Positions 11,601-24,030 of a DNA stretch of 64,000 bases are shown piece after piece. The DNA is taken from NCBI GenBank assembly GCA_035582835.1, contig JAYKAV010002969.1, positions 359,070 through 423,069 of the forward strand. Direction: 5' to 3'. Made by a program: the position numbers and the translations under genes. The notes beneath the pieces are model-generated. The model was not told where the DNA came from and did not search any database. It was given only the letters and a program-made list of their open reading frames with translations. Every line of letters begins with the position of its first letter. Position 1 is the stretch's first letter. This DNA comes from Phoebastria nigripes (taxonomy: Eukaryota; Chordata; Aves; Procellariiformes; Diomedeidae).

Positions 11601-13629
11601 TTGCTGTTAATTTAATATTGAAATATTTTGTAGTCCTATTAATCACGTACTATCTATATATAGATAGAATCATTAAATCAGTGGGAGATACAGCAGTGTA
11701 GTAAGAGTACCCTGAGCAGTACTGTCCTTTACTAGTCCTCTGACTTCTCAGCATGAACATCTTCTCTTGACTAATAATGACAGGAGTGCTTGGGAAACTT
11801 AAAAATGCTTGTGTGTCTGACTTCATTTGTTACAGGCTATATCAGCTTCTGGAAGGAGAAAATAAAAAACAACAATTGTTTAAAACATACGAAAGCCTGG
11901 AACAGATGGCTCAGAAGTTAAAGCAGGACTGCGCTACAGTACAAGATCAGCTAGCAGCGTCTTCTCAAGAACAATCTCTCCTATTGTCCAAGCTAAAAAG
12001 TGATGTAGATACCCTTCATGATGCTCTGTATCATGGAGGAAATCAGATACAACTCAGTAGTCGGGTGAGCCCTTATCTAGTTATTAAAATTATTACATTA
12101 ATGTGTGTCATGTTCTTTTACTGAGAAAAATGTAGTATTGAAGGCTGTAGACACAAAGTGGCTCCCACATGTCACCAACAAATTTATTAGCATAATGATG
12201 ATGGGCCCAGTATTTACATTGTTCTTAGCAAATGTTGGATTTTGTAAATGTTGGCAGGTCATAATTTTTTGTTTCTGAACAAATCGTTGCATCCAACTTT
12301 TAACTCCTTTCAAAGGCATGTACAGTCCTGTATTACTAGTAAGTTTACAGTGTGGGAAATACATCGTCTGGATATGGTATCACTGGAAAATTCATTTAAA
12401 TTTCTCTTTATTTCAGATGGGCTTTTTTTCCCCTGTTACCTGTAACACCTGAATAGTACGGTTTGGCCCTTAAAAAGCCTGGCTATGGGTGACTCATTTG
12501 GACAAAATAAGAATATCAGAATTTTGAAGGACAGTTGTAGTAGGACAATCCTGCTACAGAGGTCCCAGGTGTTGGGTTTAGAGCCTCTTTTAAACAGGAA
12601 TAGGGGTTGTTAAATGCAACTTGTTACGGTTTTGAAATAATTGTAGGTATCTCAAAAGTGGATTGAGGGAAGTCTTCTGTTACATAATACTTCCTTGGTT
12701 AAATACATAAAAATATATTTAACACTTCCATCTGTCAAGTGAATTTGCAACATACAGAACAGTTTTTATTAGAAAATGAAACTTTGTAATTGGAACAATA
12801 CGTATTTAGGGATTACATGTTATTAAATCAATCAAATACCTTTCTATTGATTCAAGTTACCATTTAAAACGTAGTGACATCTCTTTCTATTGCTACTGTT
12901 TCTCGAGAAAAGTAATTTCTTTCATAAGGAAATAATGTGCAAGTAGATGACTAACCTACTTACACTGAACTATCATAAGAATGACAGTTGGGAAAATTGT
13001 AGCTGGTAATTAATGATTTAATTTTAAAATTGAATTGTCTTTTTTCTTGTGGTTTTTTTTTTTTGTTCCCTTTTAAGATTTGACTGGCTATGAAGACTTG
13101 TAATTGATTGAAAATGTCATTCAACCATCTATCTAGTTGAGGGCCAGATTCTTAACTCATCTGNTTTAGTAAATGAAATTACATTTTCATAACCTGATGC
13201 GAGTACCATTACACAGAGCTCAAAAGTTACATAAATTGAATAGAATCCCTTATCACCCGTGTTGCTATTTTTTGTGATGACTTTTCACTTACAAATGAAA
13301 GTGGCTTCCAAAAGCAAAAAACTTTTGTATTTCTAGTTCAGTTAGTGTATTAACAATATAAAAGTAATAATTTTTTGTCTTGTATTTTTTGTTAGGAACT
13401 TACTGAGCAGTTTCATCAACTGGAANTTGATTTAAATAAACTAAATCAACTCCTTATGGATCTGATTGCTGATGTGAAGTCAAAGAGAAACTTTTTAGAG
13501 TCCAATAAGCTGCATCAGATGGAAAGAAACTTGTATGTGTATTTTTTCAAAGATGAAGACCACTTGAAAGAGATGGTGGAGAAGCTTGAGCAGCAGTCTG
13601 AGGCTAAAGCCAGTGGTCTGGAAGATTAG
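7681..13629 (+). CDS. HAUS3: HAUS3, HAUS augmin-like complex subunit 3 (four coding exons, complete)
   Basis: HAUS3 is a subunit of the eight-protein augmin complex, which binds spindle microtubules and recruits gamma-tubulin to nucleate branches in mitosis. Coding segments 7681-8601, 9724-10160, 11836-12064 and 13396-13629 join with GT-AG junctions and matching phases (0, 2, 0) into 606 residues, close to the 603 of human HAUS3. The N-terminus MSCGNDFVETLKKIGYPKAD and the LVEGENKK-like and HQMERNLYVYFFKDED segments are hallmark HAUS3 blocks. Residues about 95-180 and much of 290-550 are heptad-rich coiled coil, and an acidic run of seven Glu (about residues 95-101) precedes the first coil. 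The start ATG has A at -3 and gives the conserved N-terminus. There are no internal stops. One ambiguous base (13426) leaves residue 540 undetermined. Identification is very secure. Confidence 0.97.
8602..9723 (+). other. HAUS3 intron
   Basis: AT-rich intron of about 1.1 kb. I see no recognised repeat or exon in it. The acceptor is ctttttgcag at 9714-9723. Confidence 0.6.
9724..10160 (+). CDS. HAUS3: HAUS3 second coding exon (residues 308-453)
   Basis: Exon of 437 nt in phase 0 that ends with two bases of a split Arg codon at the donor tgcag|gtaagt. It encodes QENLDAKISSLNDEVSTI and PVVKGYLDCQIAQQEYYASR, both recognisable HAUS3 blocks, with strong heptad character throughout. The open frame begins at the in-frame ATG at 9718, but that lies in the intron, just before the acceptor. 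Confidence 0.95.
10161..11835 (+). other. HAUS3 intron
   Basis: AT-rich intron of about 1.7 kb with no recognised element. It contains one ambiguous base at about 10838. The acceptor is tttgttacag at 11826-11835. Confidence 0.6.
11836..12064 (+). CDS. HAUS3: HAUS3 third coding exon (residues 453-529)
   Basis: Exon of 229 nt that completes the split Arg codon and ends in phase 0 at agtcgg|gtgagc. It encodes the conserved LYQLLEGENKKQQLF block, followed by VQDQLAASSQEQSLLLSKL and DALYHGGNQIQLS, all in line with vertebrate HAUS3. Confidence 0.95.
12065..13395 (+). other. HAUS3 intron
   Basis: AT-rich intron of about 1.3 kb. I see no recognised repeat. The acceptor ttttgttag lies at 13387-13395. 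Confidence 0.6.
13396..13629 (+). CDS. HAUS3: HAUS3 last coding exon (residues 530-606, stop)
   Basis: Exon starting in phase 0 that encodes the C-terminal coil (ELTEQFHQLE..., NKLHQMERNLYVYFFKDED) and ends at the TAG at 13627-13629. The closing SGLED resembles the SLED ending of the mammalian protein. The N at 13426 falls in the first base of codon 540, leaving Phe, Leu, Ile or Val. Confidence 0.94.
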   Translation, partial: ELTEQFHQLEXDLNKLNQLLMDLIADVKSKRNFLESNKLHQMERNLYVYFFKDEDHLKEMVEKLEQQSEAKASGLED

Positions 13630-14037
13630 AATTTCACCACCAGTGAAGTTCTTAATGTTTAAACTTCAGTGTACTCTTAAGAAAGGAAAACATGTTAATG
13701 TAAACTGTCTACAAGCTTATGGAATGATAAGTATTAGCTTATCAAGGCTAACATTTATCTGTCATTGCAATGTATGTTTAGCTGCCACAGTTACCAAGTT
13801 TGGATTGTATGCTGCTTTATGGCTTTTGGCACCTGCCCACTGAGTTCAAATCTGTTTTGTCAAAGTTCTTTGATATGAAGTAATACATTGGTTATTTGAA
13901 CGAATTACATTCAGGCTGCTCTTCTNCTAGCCTGTGTGTTGATTTCCACTGCACACAGCATAGCGCAAAAAGGAACATTTCACACCCATAAGACAAGTTT
14001 TCTTGCGTGCTAAGAACCTTTGATATGTGAACTGAAA

Positions 14038-14043
14038 AATAAA
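14038..14043 (+). terminator. Candidate HAUS3 polyadenylation signal AATAAA
   Basis: Canonical AATAAA about 410 nt after the HAUS3 stop, followed by G/T-containing sequence within 40 nt. This is the first canonical signal after the stop and a plausible proximal 3' end. Confidence 0.5.
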
Positions 14044-15692
14044 TGTGGAGAAGGCATTCCAGATTTTGGAACATGAATGTAATGTGCTCATTCTGAAGAG
14101 GAGAGTTCTCCGAGACAGATGTTCCATGATTATTTCTCTTACAGCTCTCCTAAGAAGATTCAGTTTTGTTAGAAATGTGTTGGAATATGTACCAGAATCT
14201 GTTTCAAGTACCAAGACCATCTGTTTTAAGACCATTCTGATATCTCTTAATTTAACTTATGGCCTGTCTTCTCCATTGAAACTAGTCCATTCTCATACTG
14301 GGCTCTTCAAAGAAAAAGAATTTTAAATTTACCTTTTGGACTTCTGAGTTTGCTCTACAACTTATAATGATAGGCATTTCAATTCAGACTCCTGATGCTT
14401 TCATACTTCTGCTTTCATGTGCATTGTTAGTCTGTTTATCAAATTTTTATATAGCTTCCTAATATACCAATGGAACTAAATAGGCTTTTATAATATGATA
14501 ACTTCCAGTCTTTTATATTTTGATGGGATCAGCTGTGCTTGCTTTCAAGTGTTGTACATATTGATGGAGGTTAGTAAATTAGCTTTAACTTCAGTAACAG
14601 TAGTCTTAAAACTATTTTGATGGCAGACTTTTAACTTTTATGTGAGTATAACTTATTTTTAAATGTTTAATTTTTTTTTTTAACTTACTGGTTGGATGTC
14701 TTTATATCTGGATTTCATGCTGCTTAACTTTATACATTGTATTTATTATTAAATGCCAAACACTATAAATTCAGTTCAGTGTTGTCAATATTTATGGTGA
14801 ATCTGTGTGTTGGTTCTAGGTGTGTTCTCATGCGTAGTGTCTTGTTTATATTTAGTCTGCTAGGTTCTNATTTTGATATGCCCTGGGGCTTTAAGAGTAC
14901 TGCTTCCCATCCTAAGGAGTCAGGGAGTGTTTTTACCCTGTGTAGGAAAGAAGCGTTGCTCTTAATTATAAAAGTTAGGAGGAGTTGTACGTGGGTAAAG
15001 ATGATACTTCTGACGCCTGGTATGTCATGGAAAAGAAAGCCATTCTGCCTCTCTCTCCCTTTCGCATGCTTACTATAAAATTTGAGGTAGATAGATATAG
15101 GCAATACTAATGCAGCCTGATGGATGTTCCTCTTTGAATCTGGATACAAATGTTTGTACTTGTAAGTATTCAAACTTGCAATCTGCCTATGGTCATGAGC
15201 TAAGAAAAATATCTCCATGTAAGCAGAGGAAATACTGTTTACTTGATGGTTAAACTTGACTTGAAAGTCTACTCATGCACTGGATTTAGTGGGAGAAGAC
15301 CAGAGTAACAGGACTCCAGTTATTAACTTGTATGAGAATAATTTACTTAACAGCAGTTTTTGGTAGAGCAATTGACTTGTACAGCTTGAATCCTTTAAAT
15401 ATTTTGAAAATGTTGGGTATTTATCTTGTGTTTGNGGTAAGTTTTATGCATTGTTCTGGTCTAACTATATAAAGTCAACAAAGTCATCAGTGTGGACACC
15501 ATTGTTTCTAATTCGCCCGTATGTGTTGTATCTAGGGGCTCTTTGAGTATTTTGTATGCATTATAGAATATGGCTACAGGTCAACTGGAAAAGCAACTGC
15601 TTTTCAAAAAAGGATAAAATTTAGAACAGCAATAGCCGCAGTCAAAGCTTGTAGAGACTTTAGATGTTGCTGACCTGTTTCTTAAATTGACA

Positions 15693-15698
15693 AATAAA
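15693..15698 (+). terminator. Candidate distal polyadenylation signal AATAAA
   Basis: A second canonical AATAAA about 2.06 kb after the HAUS3 stop and about 620 bp before the POLN exon. It is a plausible distal 3' end for a long-UTR HAUS3 transcript. Use of this site is inference. Confidence 0.4.
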
Positions 15699-16321
15699 CT
15701 ATAGTAACTATTTTAATGTTGTTAATATTTAATAGTGCTTGAGTACAGCAATTATACAAAGTTTAAGGAATAGAGGTCTTTTATGATAAGTATTTTCTGA
15801 AATAACACATCACTAATGTTTGTATATCATGATAGTAATGCTTGTTTCTTTCATCTTGTGTTGGCTCTATTTCGGCAGTTACTTGAAAGGTTTTTTCCTT
15901 GATAAAATCTGAGCACCAATAACATAAGTGTATGCATACTCTAGATATAGACTCATTTAAAGATGTTGAGGAAGGGGGAAATATTTCAGACATAAATGAT
16001 AATTCTTGTTTTATTTGTCAGATTTTTTTATTAGAAGTTAGCTTTACTTAATAGGACTACTTAATTTTTTGTAGGTGTATTAGAACACTATTTCAAAGAA
16101 GTTCAACTTAGTGGTTTTTGTAAATTATTACAATTTGCTAATTTTTATTTACAATACTTAGAAACTGATAGGCGTGTCAGGGAGGAAATGACATTTTCTA
16201 TCGAGGAGAATGAATGGCTGAACATGTTCACTGTATTTTGTCTTTAATTTCAACAGGATGTAAGTACAGATTGTTCTGTGGCCCTGCTATCATGCATAAT
16301 TTGTGTGTGTTCTGTGTTTAG

Positions 16322-16468
16322 GTTTAATCTTAAAAATGGAACGNTACACATCATACATAGGATGTGAGACTTCTGAAGTGCCTTTATCTGATACTGCTCA
16401 GAGGATTATGACGGCTTTGCAGTCTATTCCTGTAGGAGAAGTTCAGACTAGCAGAAAAAATAACCAGA
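16322..16468 (+). CDS. POLN: POLN first coding exon (residues 1-44; 14-nt 5' UTR)
   Basis: The acceptor tctgtgtttag (ends 16321) lies just before the ATG at 16336, so the leader must come from an upstream noncoding exon. The exon encodes [27 protein letters not shown] and ends one base into a codon at ccaga|gtgagt. The N at 16344 is the third base of an Arg codon and is silent. Confidence 0.9.
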
Positions 16469-19400
16469 GTGAGTAAATCTTAGCCTGTTTAAGTGTTTCT
16501 ATTTTCAGTTGAGAAATTGAAACCCAAACAAACAAAACAATATCAAACCTCTAGTCCCTATTTAAAAAGAAAAAAATGTGTGAGTTTAGGTTTCCAGGTT
16601 TAGAAAAGAAATTAAGCTGTAACTGTGACATTTGCTGGGACTTTTCTGATTAAATAACACTATGTGAGTGCAAGGAACTGGGATATTAGCAGTACTCTCG
16701 ATTTCATTATTTTTTTTTCTTCCTGTTCCTTCTGCGTGGTACGGAAGTAGATGAGAATTTCAAATTGTTAATTAACTAATACTGTAAATTAAATGTATAC
16801 GTTAAGTTAACCCTGGAGTACATATTTAAAGATCACTAGAGGTACTGGGAACTTACCAGAAGGCCTGTGAACTCTCCAGATTCATGTCTGTCCTTTAAAC
16901 ACATGTTCACCGTCAACTCACTCCTTGTGAAATTCTAGGGGGAAGAGTGAACAAAAGTCCCAGTGGTAGAGCAAATTAGGTAATGTTAAAATTGCCTCAG
17001 CAGATCTTTGACTTTGTTGAGCAAATCTTACTCAGAATGTTGTGGATACTAGGGAGGTTTTGCAAGATGGAATTTTTATTCTCAATTCTGTGTATTTCAT
17101 AGTCTGCCAGTCTTGTAGCTCTGGAAAGAAGTAGATAGAAAGTTAGAGTTTTGCTCAGTTTCAGTTGTCTGTTTTCTCCTGAGAACTAGATCCTGGAACA
17201 TTATCTGGTCGATGGGATTTAAATCTAGCATTTGTTCTTNTATACATGGTGTTTGTTGCAGCCTCAGTTTTACGTAAATAACAGTTCAGGCTCTTCTTTC
17301 AGTAGTAAAGTATTGGATCAGTGGAGCCTCATGGTGTAGCAGTGAAAAGGGTAGTAGTTCATTGCTGTGTAAATCAGTGATACACATTTGAAGGAAATGG
17401 GATGGGTTCATTTTAAAATGGGACATTTGGACCAAAACCCAGCTTATTTTAAAGAAAATCAGATCTCTTTTCAGACTGAGTTTAATTGCCGTTCTACTTC
17501 TCTTGCTATCTTGTCATTTTCCCTTCCTTAATTTTCCTGTGTAATGTTTTTTGTCTTAGACTTGGGAACTTTCTGTACTGTGCGATATCTATATCGTGTT
17601 ATGTTGTCTGCTATTGATCCATTNGCTCTCTGTCAAGCTGTAAAATTACAGATTCTCTTTTTTTAAAAAACACCATGAAGGTGTCTGGTATCTTTAGCCA
17701 AATGAGCTTGCTGTCGTCTTTGTAGGGCTGCTAAATCCTTATTCACTGGGGAGTGAAAGAAGAGTTATAAGCATTTCGTGGCGACAGGTCACATGACTAG
17801 CTCTTGTTTTCCATGTAGTAATTACTCACAGTTGTTTCTAGTGTACAGGCTTAAGAACAAATTTGTTTGAATTGCTTTTAAGAAATTGCCTGTATATGTA
17901 GCTTTAGCTGATCAACGTGGATCTGGAGAGAAGAAAAAGTTTGCCTCCCTTAACAAAACCTGTCACGTTAGTTGGTCTGTTTCGAACTGTATTGAACTGT
18001 ATTTTATTGATAGATCTTTAAAGATTAAATTCTACTTACTGGAAAAACTGTTTGTCTTTAGAAGGTAAATATTGGGTTCAAATAGAACAAATATCTGCAA
18101 TGTTGAACTAGTGGGTGAAATTCTGTGGTTATCTTGGCAGTAGAGCTTGTAATGGTTCCATCTAGCCTTAAGAAGTCTGAAGGCAAGGATGGGTTTCTAC
18201 TGCCATCTGGTGATACTTTTTCATAAACCAGAAATGTGAGGTTGCATAGCTCTTTAGATACCTGTCATACTGAATACTGTGCGCTGAAGGAGAGAAATGG
18301 AATCCTCATCATCTTCTCTGGAGGGTGAATTTGTCAAGAAAAAGTATCTAGCTGTGAAACAATTAAAAGCACTTAATGTAAACTCAGTTACTATCATTCT
18401 TAAATTATAATTTTATTGTTGTAGGAAGTGTCAAGAAAACCAAACCTAAAATGTTTGAAGCTACAAATACAGCTATGCCATATTCACTATTCTAACAGCT
18501 CAGGTTAGAAGTCTGAGCTGGAGATNAATAACTAATTATACATACACACCAACATGAACCTGCATGTAATACTATAAAGTAATAAGCTTTGCTTCTTCTG
18601 GAGACTAAGCTAGTTAGTCTTTTGAAAATGCGTTTTTTAGTATTTTAAGTACAGGGTCCTGGTTTGCCTAGACAAAATTTTTTTAAAACAGTTTCAGTAA
18701 GTAGAAATAGATACCCTTATGCTTTGTTTGACATTGGTCATCAGCACATTAGATTCAGAAAGTGTCTTGTGTCTGGTAATGCAAATTTCATAGCTGAGAA
18801 CAGCAGTGGAGTGTTGTACTCAGTATGGACCAGGAGTTAGAAGGGGACAAAATACATACTTTGCCCATGAGGTGTATTTGTCTGGGCAGTAAAAGAATCT
18901 AGGGGTAAAGGAATCCTAACTAACTGCAAACTCTGGAGAGGCCTGCACTTCAGTGGAGTTCTCTTTTTCCCTGTTCCTCTTCTTGTACCTACTGAGTTTG
19001 TAATTGCTGCTAGCCTGTTGCCCCTTGTTCTTTTATTCCAGTCTTCACTTGCTTCTCCTCTTCTTGGGGCTACTGGGCAGTGTTGAGGGTAGAAAAGAGA
19101 AGCCATGTCCTAACTGTTTCATTTAGCATGGTGCAGACTCCTCAGGTGCATTTACAAAGCCTTCCTTAAACTGCAGCATCTGTCTGCTTTCAGAGCTGTA
19201 GGCTAAATATCACTGGTAGTTCAGTGGTGGGCCCAGGCTAACAGCTGTGCTGCGGCAGAGGGCTCTATCTTAGACCCAGCGCTGAGAGCCATCCTGCTTC
19301 TTGTGGTGCTAGTTGTTACCTTACCTTTCTGTCAGTTTGATAGGTCTGAATTCTCCTTGCTCTCTGTTCTTGTCTGGTCTTACAATACCTGTTCTATTGC

Positions 19401-22400
19401 GAGGATGAACAATGTGAAAAAATTATCCTCTGCAGATGAAGCATGGTCAGTTCTCTGTAGGGCATGATATGCTGAAGATGTGTATGCAGATAGTTTTTTA
19501 CTGAAGAAAATTGTGGAATAATACTGCCTAATTCCAAGAAAACAGTTAAACTGTGTGAAGTGTGTAGAGTTTGGTTTTTGGTGGTTTTTTTTTTTTTCTT
19601 CTTGCCCATGCCCCCAGCTTTACTTTGATCAAGATGGGATGTGTTTTCCTGAAAGAAGGAAATATGCATATTTATGGTATTATAGTAATGCCTCTTCTGA
19701 ATACCGTGGAAAGTGTTTGTCTGCTTTGTAGCAAATTTGAATTAATTTTTTGTTAATGGGGACAGAGCATGCTTTTGCATATGCATATTTAGGAACCTGC
19801 AGGGCCCTTTTAAGCATGAATTATATTAATTTAAGGAAAATGGTTGTCATGGAAAATTTTGTTGCAATTCTTTTAGGTTTGGTAAAAGTGTCAGTAATGT
19901 AACACTGTATGTAACCTAAGTTATATGCACTGCTCTCAGATTCATTTGTATTGTAAAATGTTTCCCATTCTTTTTTTAAAGGTATAGAGAAGACAAAGGA
20001 AAATAAACTAGGTGATAAGGATGCACATCTGAAAAATGAAAAGGCAAGCGTATTGTAAGATTCATGACCACTAAAAGCAGTCTTTTTTATAGCAGGTTTA
20101 AAGTTTTTATGGACTGGCTCTTTCATAACAAGCTTTATCACAATATATTGCATACACTTATAGTTCAGATAACTTTCCTCTGTCTTATTTTGCACTTGGC
20201 ATCTATTTACCTATGAGAGTCTTGGCCCCACTTCTGTTATCCTTTTTATAGGAAGTTAGTCTTTTGTGACAGATTGATCAGAAATAAATGAGGTTGCCAC
20301 ATTTAGACAGTTACCAGAGTTTAAAAATGTTCTCAAACCTGTCACTGAACAATCACTAGCACATAATCAAAGTAAGCTGATTCATACGAAAAATTACTTT
20401 GTATTAGGAAGTTTAATTTTTGGTTTAATCATCTCTCTGAATTTGGTTTAATGTGCATGCGAGTGAGTGCCAGTACAAGAATGGGAATGGATAACTGTGG
20501 CAGCCCCAATCCAGGCTGTGATTGTAAGATCCATTGAGTTGATTGATGAGTTGCAGATACTGCAAGTGTACTCCTGTCCCAGCTGCAAATTTCACAGCCT
20601 TCCTTACTCTGACTCTGGTGCATGTTGCAAGTCCATTCAGGTTGCTCACGATGCAGAAAACTGGTTTCTTTTGTGCGGTGGGATAGTTTCCTACAAATTA
20701 AATTGGCTCATAGATAGACATGTAGCTGTGGGTGCACATGGATAGTAGTGGAAGCCCTTTTTGTGATGATGAGGTGCTAGTTTTGACTCACTGCATCTAG
20801 TGAAATTTTCCTACATCCACATAAATTATGAAACTACATCCTGGGAGTTGTTTTCTCTACTTCCAGCCACGTCATTATTTCTAGTAGAAGATCAGTTCTT
20901 CCTGGAAGCTGCTGCTTCTCTCTGTGGTTAATTGTAGTTCCAGCTGTATTATTCTGACTTGATAAATTAAATTGCTTTGTTCTTATTTTTGAACCTTTAA
21001 AAGAGAATGCTTATTCCTGATTCTATAATTACTTGAGTGTCCTAATTCAAATTCTACTGTGTTAAACAATAAAACTATTTGCAGTTTGACTGGAGAATAC
21101 ACTTGAGTGAATTAGTTGTCTTTCTACGGCTCTTAAACATTTGGTCCTGTGATACTATTTTTCCACTTATGGTAACTTTTTATAGTGTCCATTTTTTGAT
21201 TAGCATTGCCTAAGTCCAATTAATTTGTCTTCATTCAGAACAACCACTATTCATTTTGGTAGTAGCAAAAGCTTAATTAGCTCCCTTTTTCTATTTACTT
21301 AGAACCTGTTAATTGTACTTTTGCTGTAGAGTCGATCCTGTGAAGTATGATCTCAAGCAGTCTAAGCCTTTTTCATCTTTTGACTCCATAGTTCTGAGGT
21401 TTGGGAATATGGGAACTGGGTTGAGGAATATTGCAAAACCAGAAAAAAAAAGAAAAAAAATTATTGGCTTTGTCATTCTGGCTTGCTCAATCGATACAGA
21501 TTGAATAGAGATGGACGATATCCTTTGATCAGTTAAAATTGTCTTGGGGAATGGATGGGAGCCCTGCACAGCAGTAACTTGTGGTTAGTGAGAAGGCCTT
21601 AGTTTTTGGAATGGTAATGACAGCAGAGGCGCTGAAGGAGACTGGTTGTGCTGCAAGAGCAGAAAATATAGTAATTATGAGAGGCTTCAGTTACTTTTCA
21701 ATGGAGTGGGTGAATATTACGCTTATGCATCATGCTGAGACTAAAAATTAGGAGAGAACTGCTTTGTGGAACGGTTAGAGAACTCACAAGAGAAATTGTT
21801 TCTTATTTGATTCTGTGTGAGATCAGGTTCAAAATCTTCCTGCTGAAAGATGCTCTGACAGGGACTATAATCTTTCCGAGGCATTAAAAGATAGATAAGT
21901 CACTACAGGAATGCTTCATTTCAAAAAGGGAAATTACATAACAATGAAGGAGCTTTTAAAAGAAAATATATGAAATTTCCCCTCCAAAACCAAAACATCT
22001 GTAGGTAGTATAAGGGTTTATTAAAAACAGAATATTGAAGACTTAAAAGGAATACTGAAATCTGTCCAGGAAAAAGAACTATGGCTAAGACACAGTATGA
22101 AGGAGACTGCTAAAAAATGTCATAATGCAAAAAGCTGAACTTACTAGAATTTGTGTTCTTTTGTAGTTGCCTCTCTTGAGTGAGTTAAATGTAAATATAC
22201 AGTAGTATAGTCCCAATNAAATTTGAGAAATGGCTTGCAAATGCGTCACTAATAATACATCATTTTTTCGAATGCCTCAGGAGTCGAAAGCTTGCCAGCT
22301 TCTGTAAGACCTGTTGATGATCAAGGTGTAAAAGGAGTATTGAGGGAAGATACAACTCTGTATATCTGTAAATAGTTAAACACACATTTACCTTGGGAAA

Positions 22401-23986
22401 TCTTGGAAGGGTTGCCNGTTGCCATTCCAGAGTCCTTGTTTATGAAATCAAGACAGAGGATCTATCTCAGCTGAAAAGGTTGTAGAAGAAACTAGCAAAA
22501 TAAACAGTAAGAAAATACTAGGGCCAGTAGCATATCAAGGAAATTTCTGAAGGAAATCAAGGATGATGGAGTAGAATCATCATGCAACTTCTTGCTTAAT
22601 GCTATTTAATAGCATGCTGCTGTAAAGGGATCCAGGGTCTATCTGGAGTAGGAAAGCTGTTCTGAGCATAGTGGATTAAACAGAATAGAATAATAATACT
22701 TATTCATACATCTGATAATACTTCTTCAGTGAAACTTTCATATATATTTGTGATACATCTTACAATCTTGTAAGTTGTTTGAAGAAATTGGTGGAGATCC
22801 AGTTGACTCAGTGGACTTGAATTTCCAAAGCAGTCATTATGGTCCCTTGCCAAAAGTTCTTTAATAAACTAAGTTGTCATGAAAAAAGCTCTGAATATTG
22901 AAGCTAAAGAATGGAAATGAATGGTTTCTTATCTCTTCAGACAAAGGTCACTAGTAACCTAGTCACTATGGAAGACAGGCTACTGGGCTAGATGCATCTT
23001 ACAGTTGTTAATTTGCCATTTTTAGTGTTGGACTANTATTAGATTAAAAAAACAGTGGTGGTTTTGAATGTAAGCAATATAAATCAACAAAATAATCTTT
23101 ACTGATAAATACTTGAATTTTGTTTTATGTAATGTGGTTCCCCTAAACTGACTCTTTGTTTTGTTAGTATCAATGTTTTTTTCATAGAATATCACTTCCT
23201 TCAAAGCTTATCTAAATTAACTCATGTATGTTTATTTTTATTTCTGTTAATAAGTTGAATAATTGGTTCACTAAAAAATTTCCAATTTTCCCAGGAGATT
23301 CATGATTCCTTAACTGCCTTATTAAAAACATCTGCCAGCCCTGAAAAAAGTACTGCTGGTCAGATAGTCAGGACAGTACATATCGATGAAATGCGTTGCT
23401 GTCAAGATACCAAAATAGTGAGCTATTACCAGGATTTAGACTTGCCAACATGGGGATACAGAGAAAGAAATCTTTCAGTAGAAGCAAAAAACCTGAAGGA
23501 TGGTGAAAAGAATATAGCTACTCCCCTTAAAAGAAAGCAGGATGTGCCTACATGTTGTTCAGAGAAAACAAGAAGATTACCTGTGAAGACCTACACTTCT
23601 TCACATGAAAGTAGATACAACTGTACTTCTGGACAAACAGAGTCTTCTGAAAATTATCCTTCTGATATCAGGAGTTTGGGATGTGAAGAAAAAAGAGAAT
23701 TGCTTGCAACTATAGAACAGGCAGTGGCTTTTGTGACTACTATGATATTTCAAGATGGTTCTTCACAGCTCAACTCAGAGCAGGTTAGTGAATGATGTGT
23801 TTTGTTTAGAGTCAGTTTTGTAGAACCATTTGAACTGTGTATATGACTGATAAACACAAAACCGTGTTCATTGGGAGCCTAGAATCTGGACCAGCTTTGT
23901 GTATTATTGCTTACCAAAATATAAATGTAAAATGAGATAAACCTTAATACTTCTGACTACATTTAATTTTTAACTACCAAGTAAAA

Positions 23987-24030
<44 letters not shown>

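Larger units (their letters stand above)
13630..16321 (+). other. HAUS3 3' UTR and the HAUS3-POLN interval
   Basis: About 2.7 kb separate the HAUS3 stop from the POLN first coding exon. The stretch is AT-rich with no CpG island, no TATA-CpG promoter signature and no recognised repeat. It contains candidate polyadenylation signals. The several open frames (for example 14737-15078) are unconvincing. Confidence 0.6.

Noticed and set aside
13586..14326. Open frames over the HAUS3 stop and 3' UTR
   Set aside because: They read the last HAUS3 exon and UTR out of frame. The true frame stops at 13629 and matches the known C-terminus.
20044..20062. GT donor alternative (attgtaag) for POLN exon 2
   Set aside because: Using it would leave two extra bases and break the phase with the exon at 23295. 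The GC donor fits exactly.
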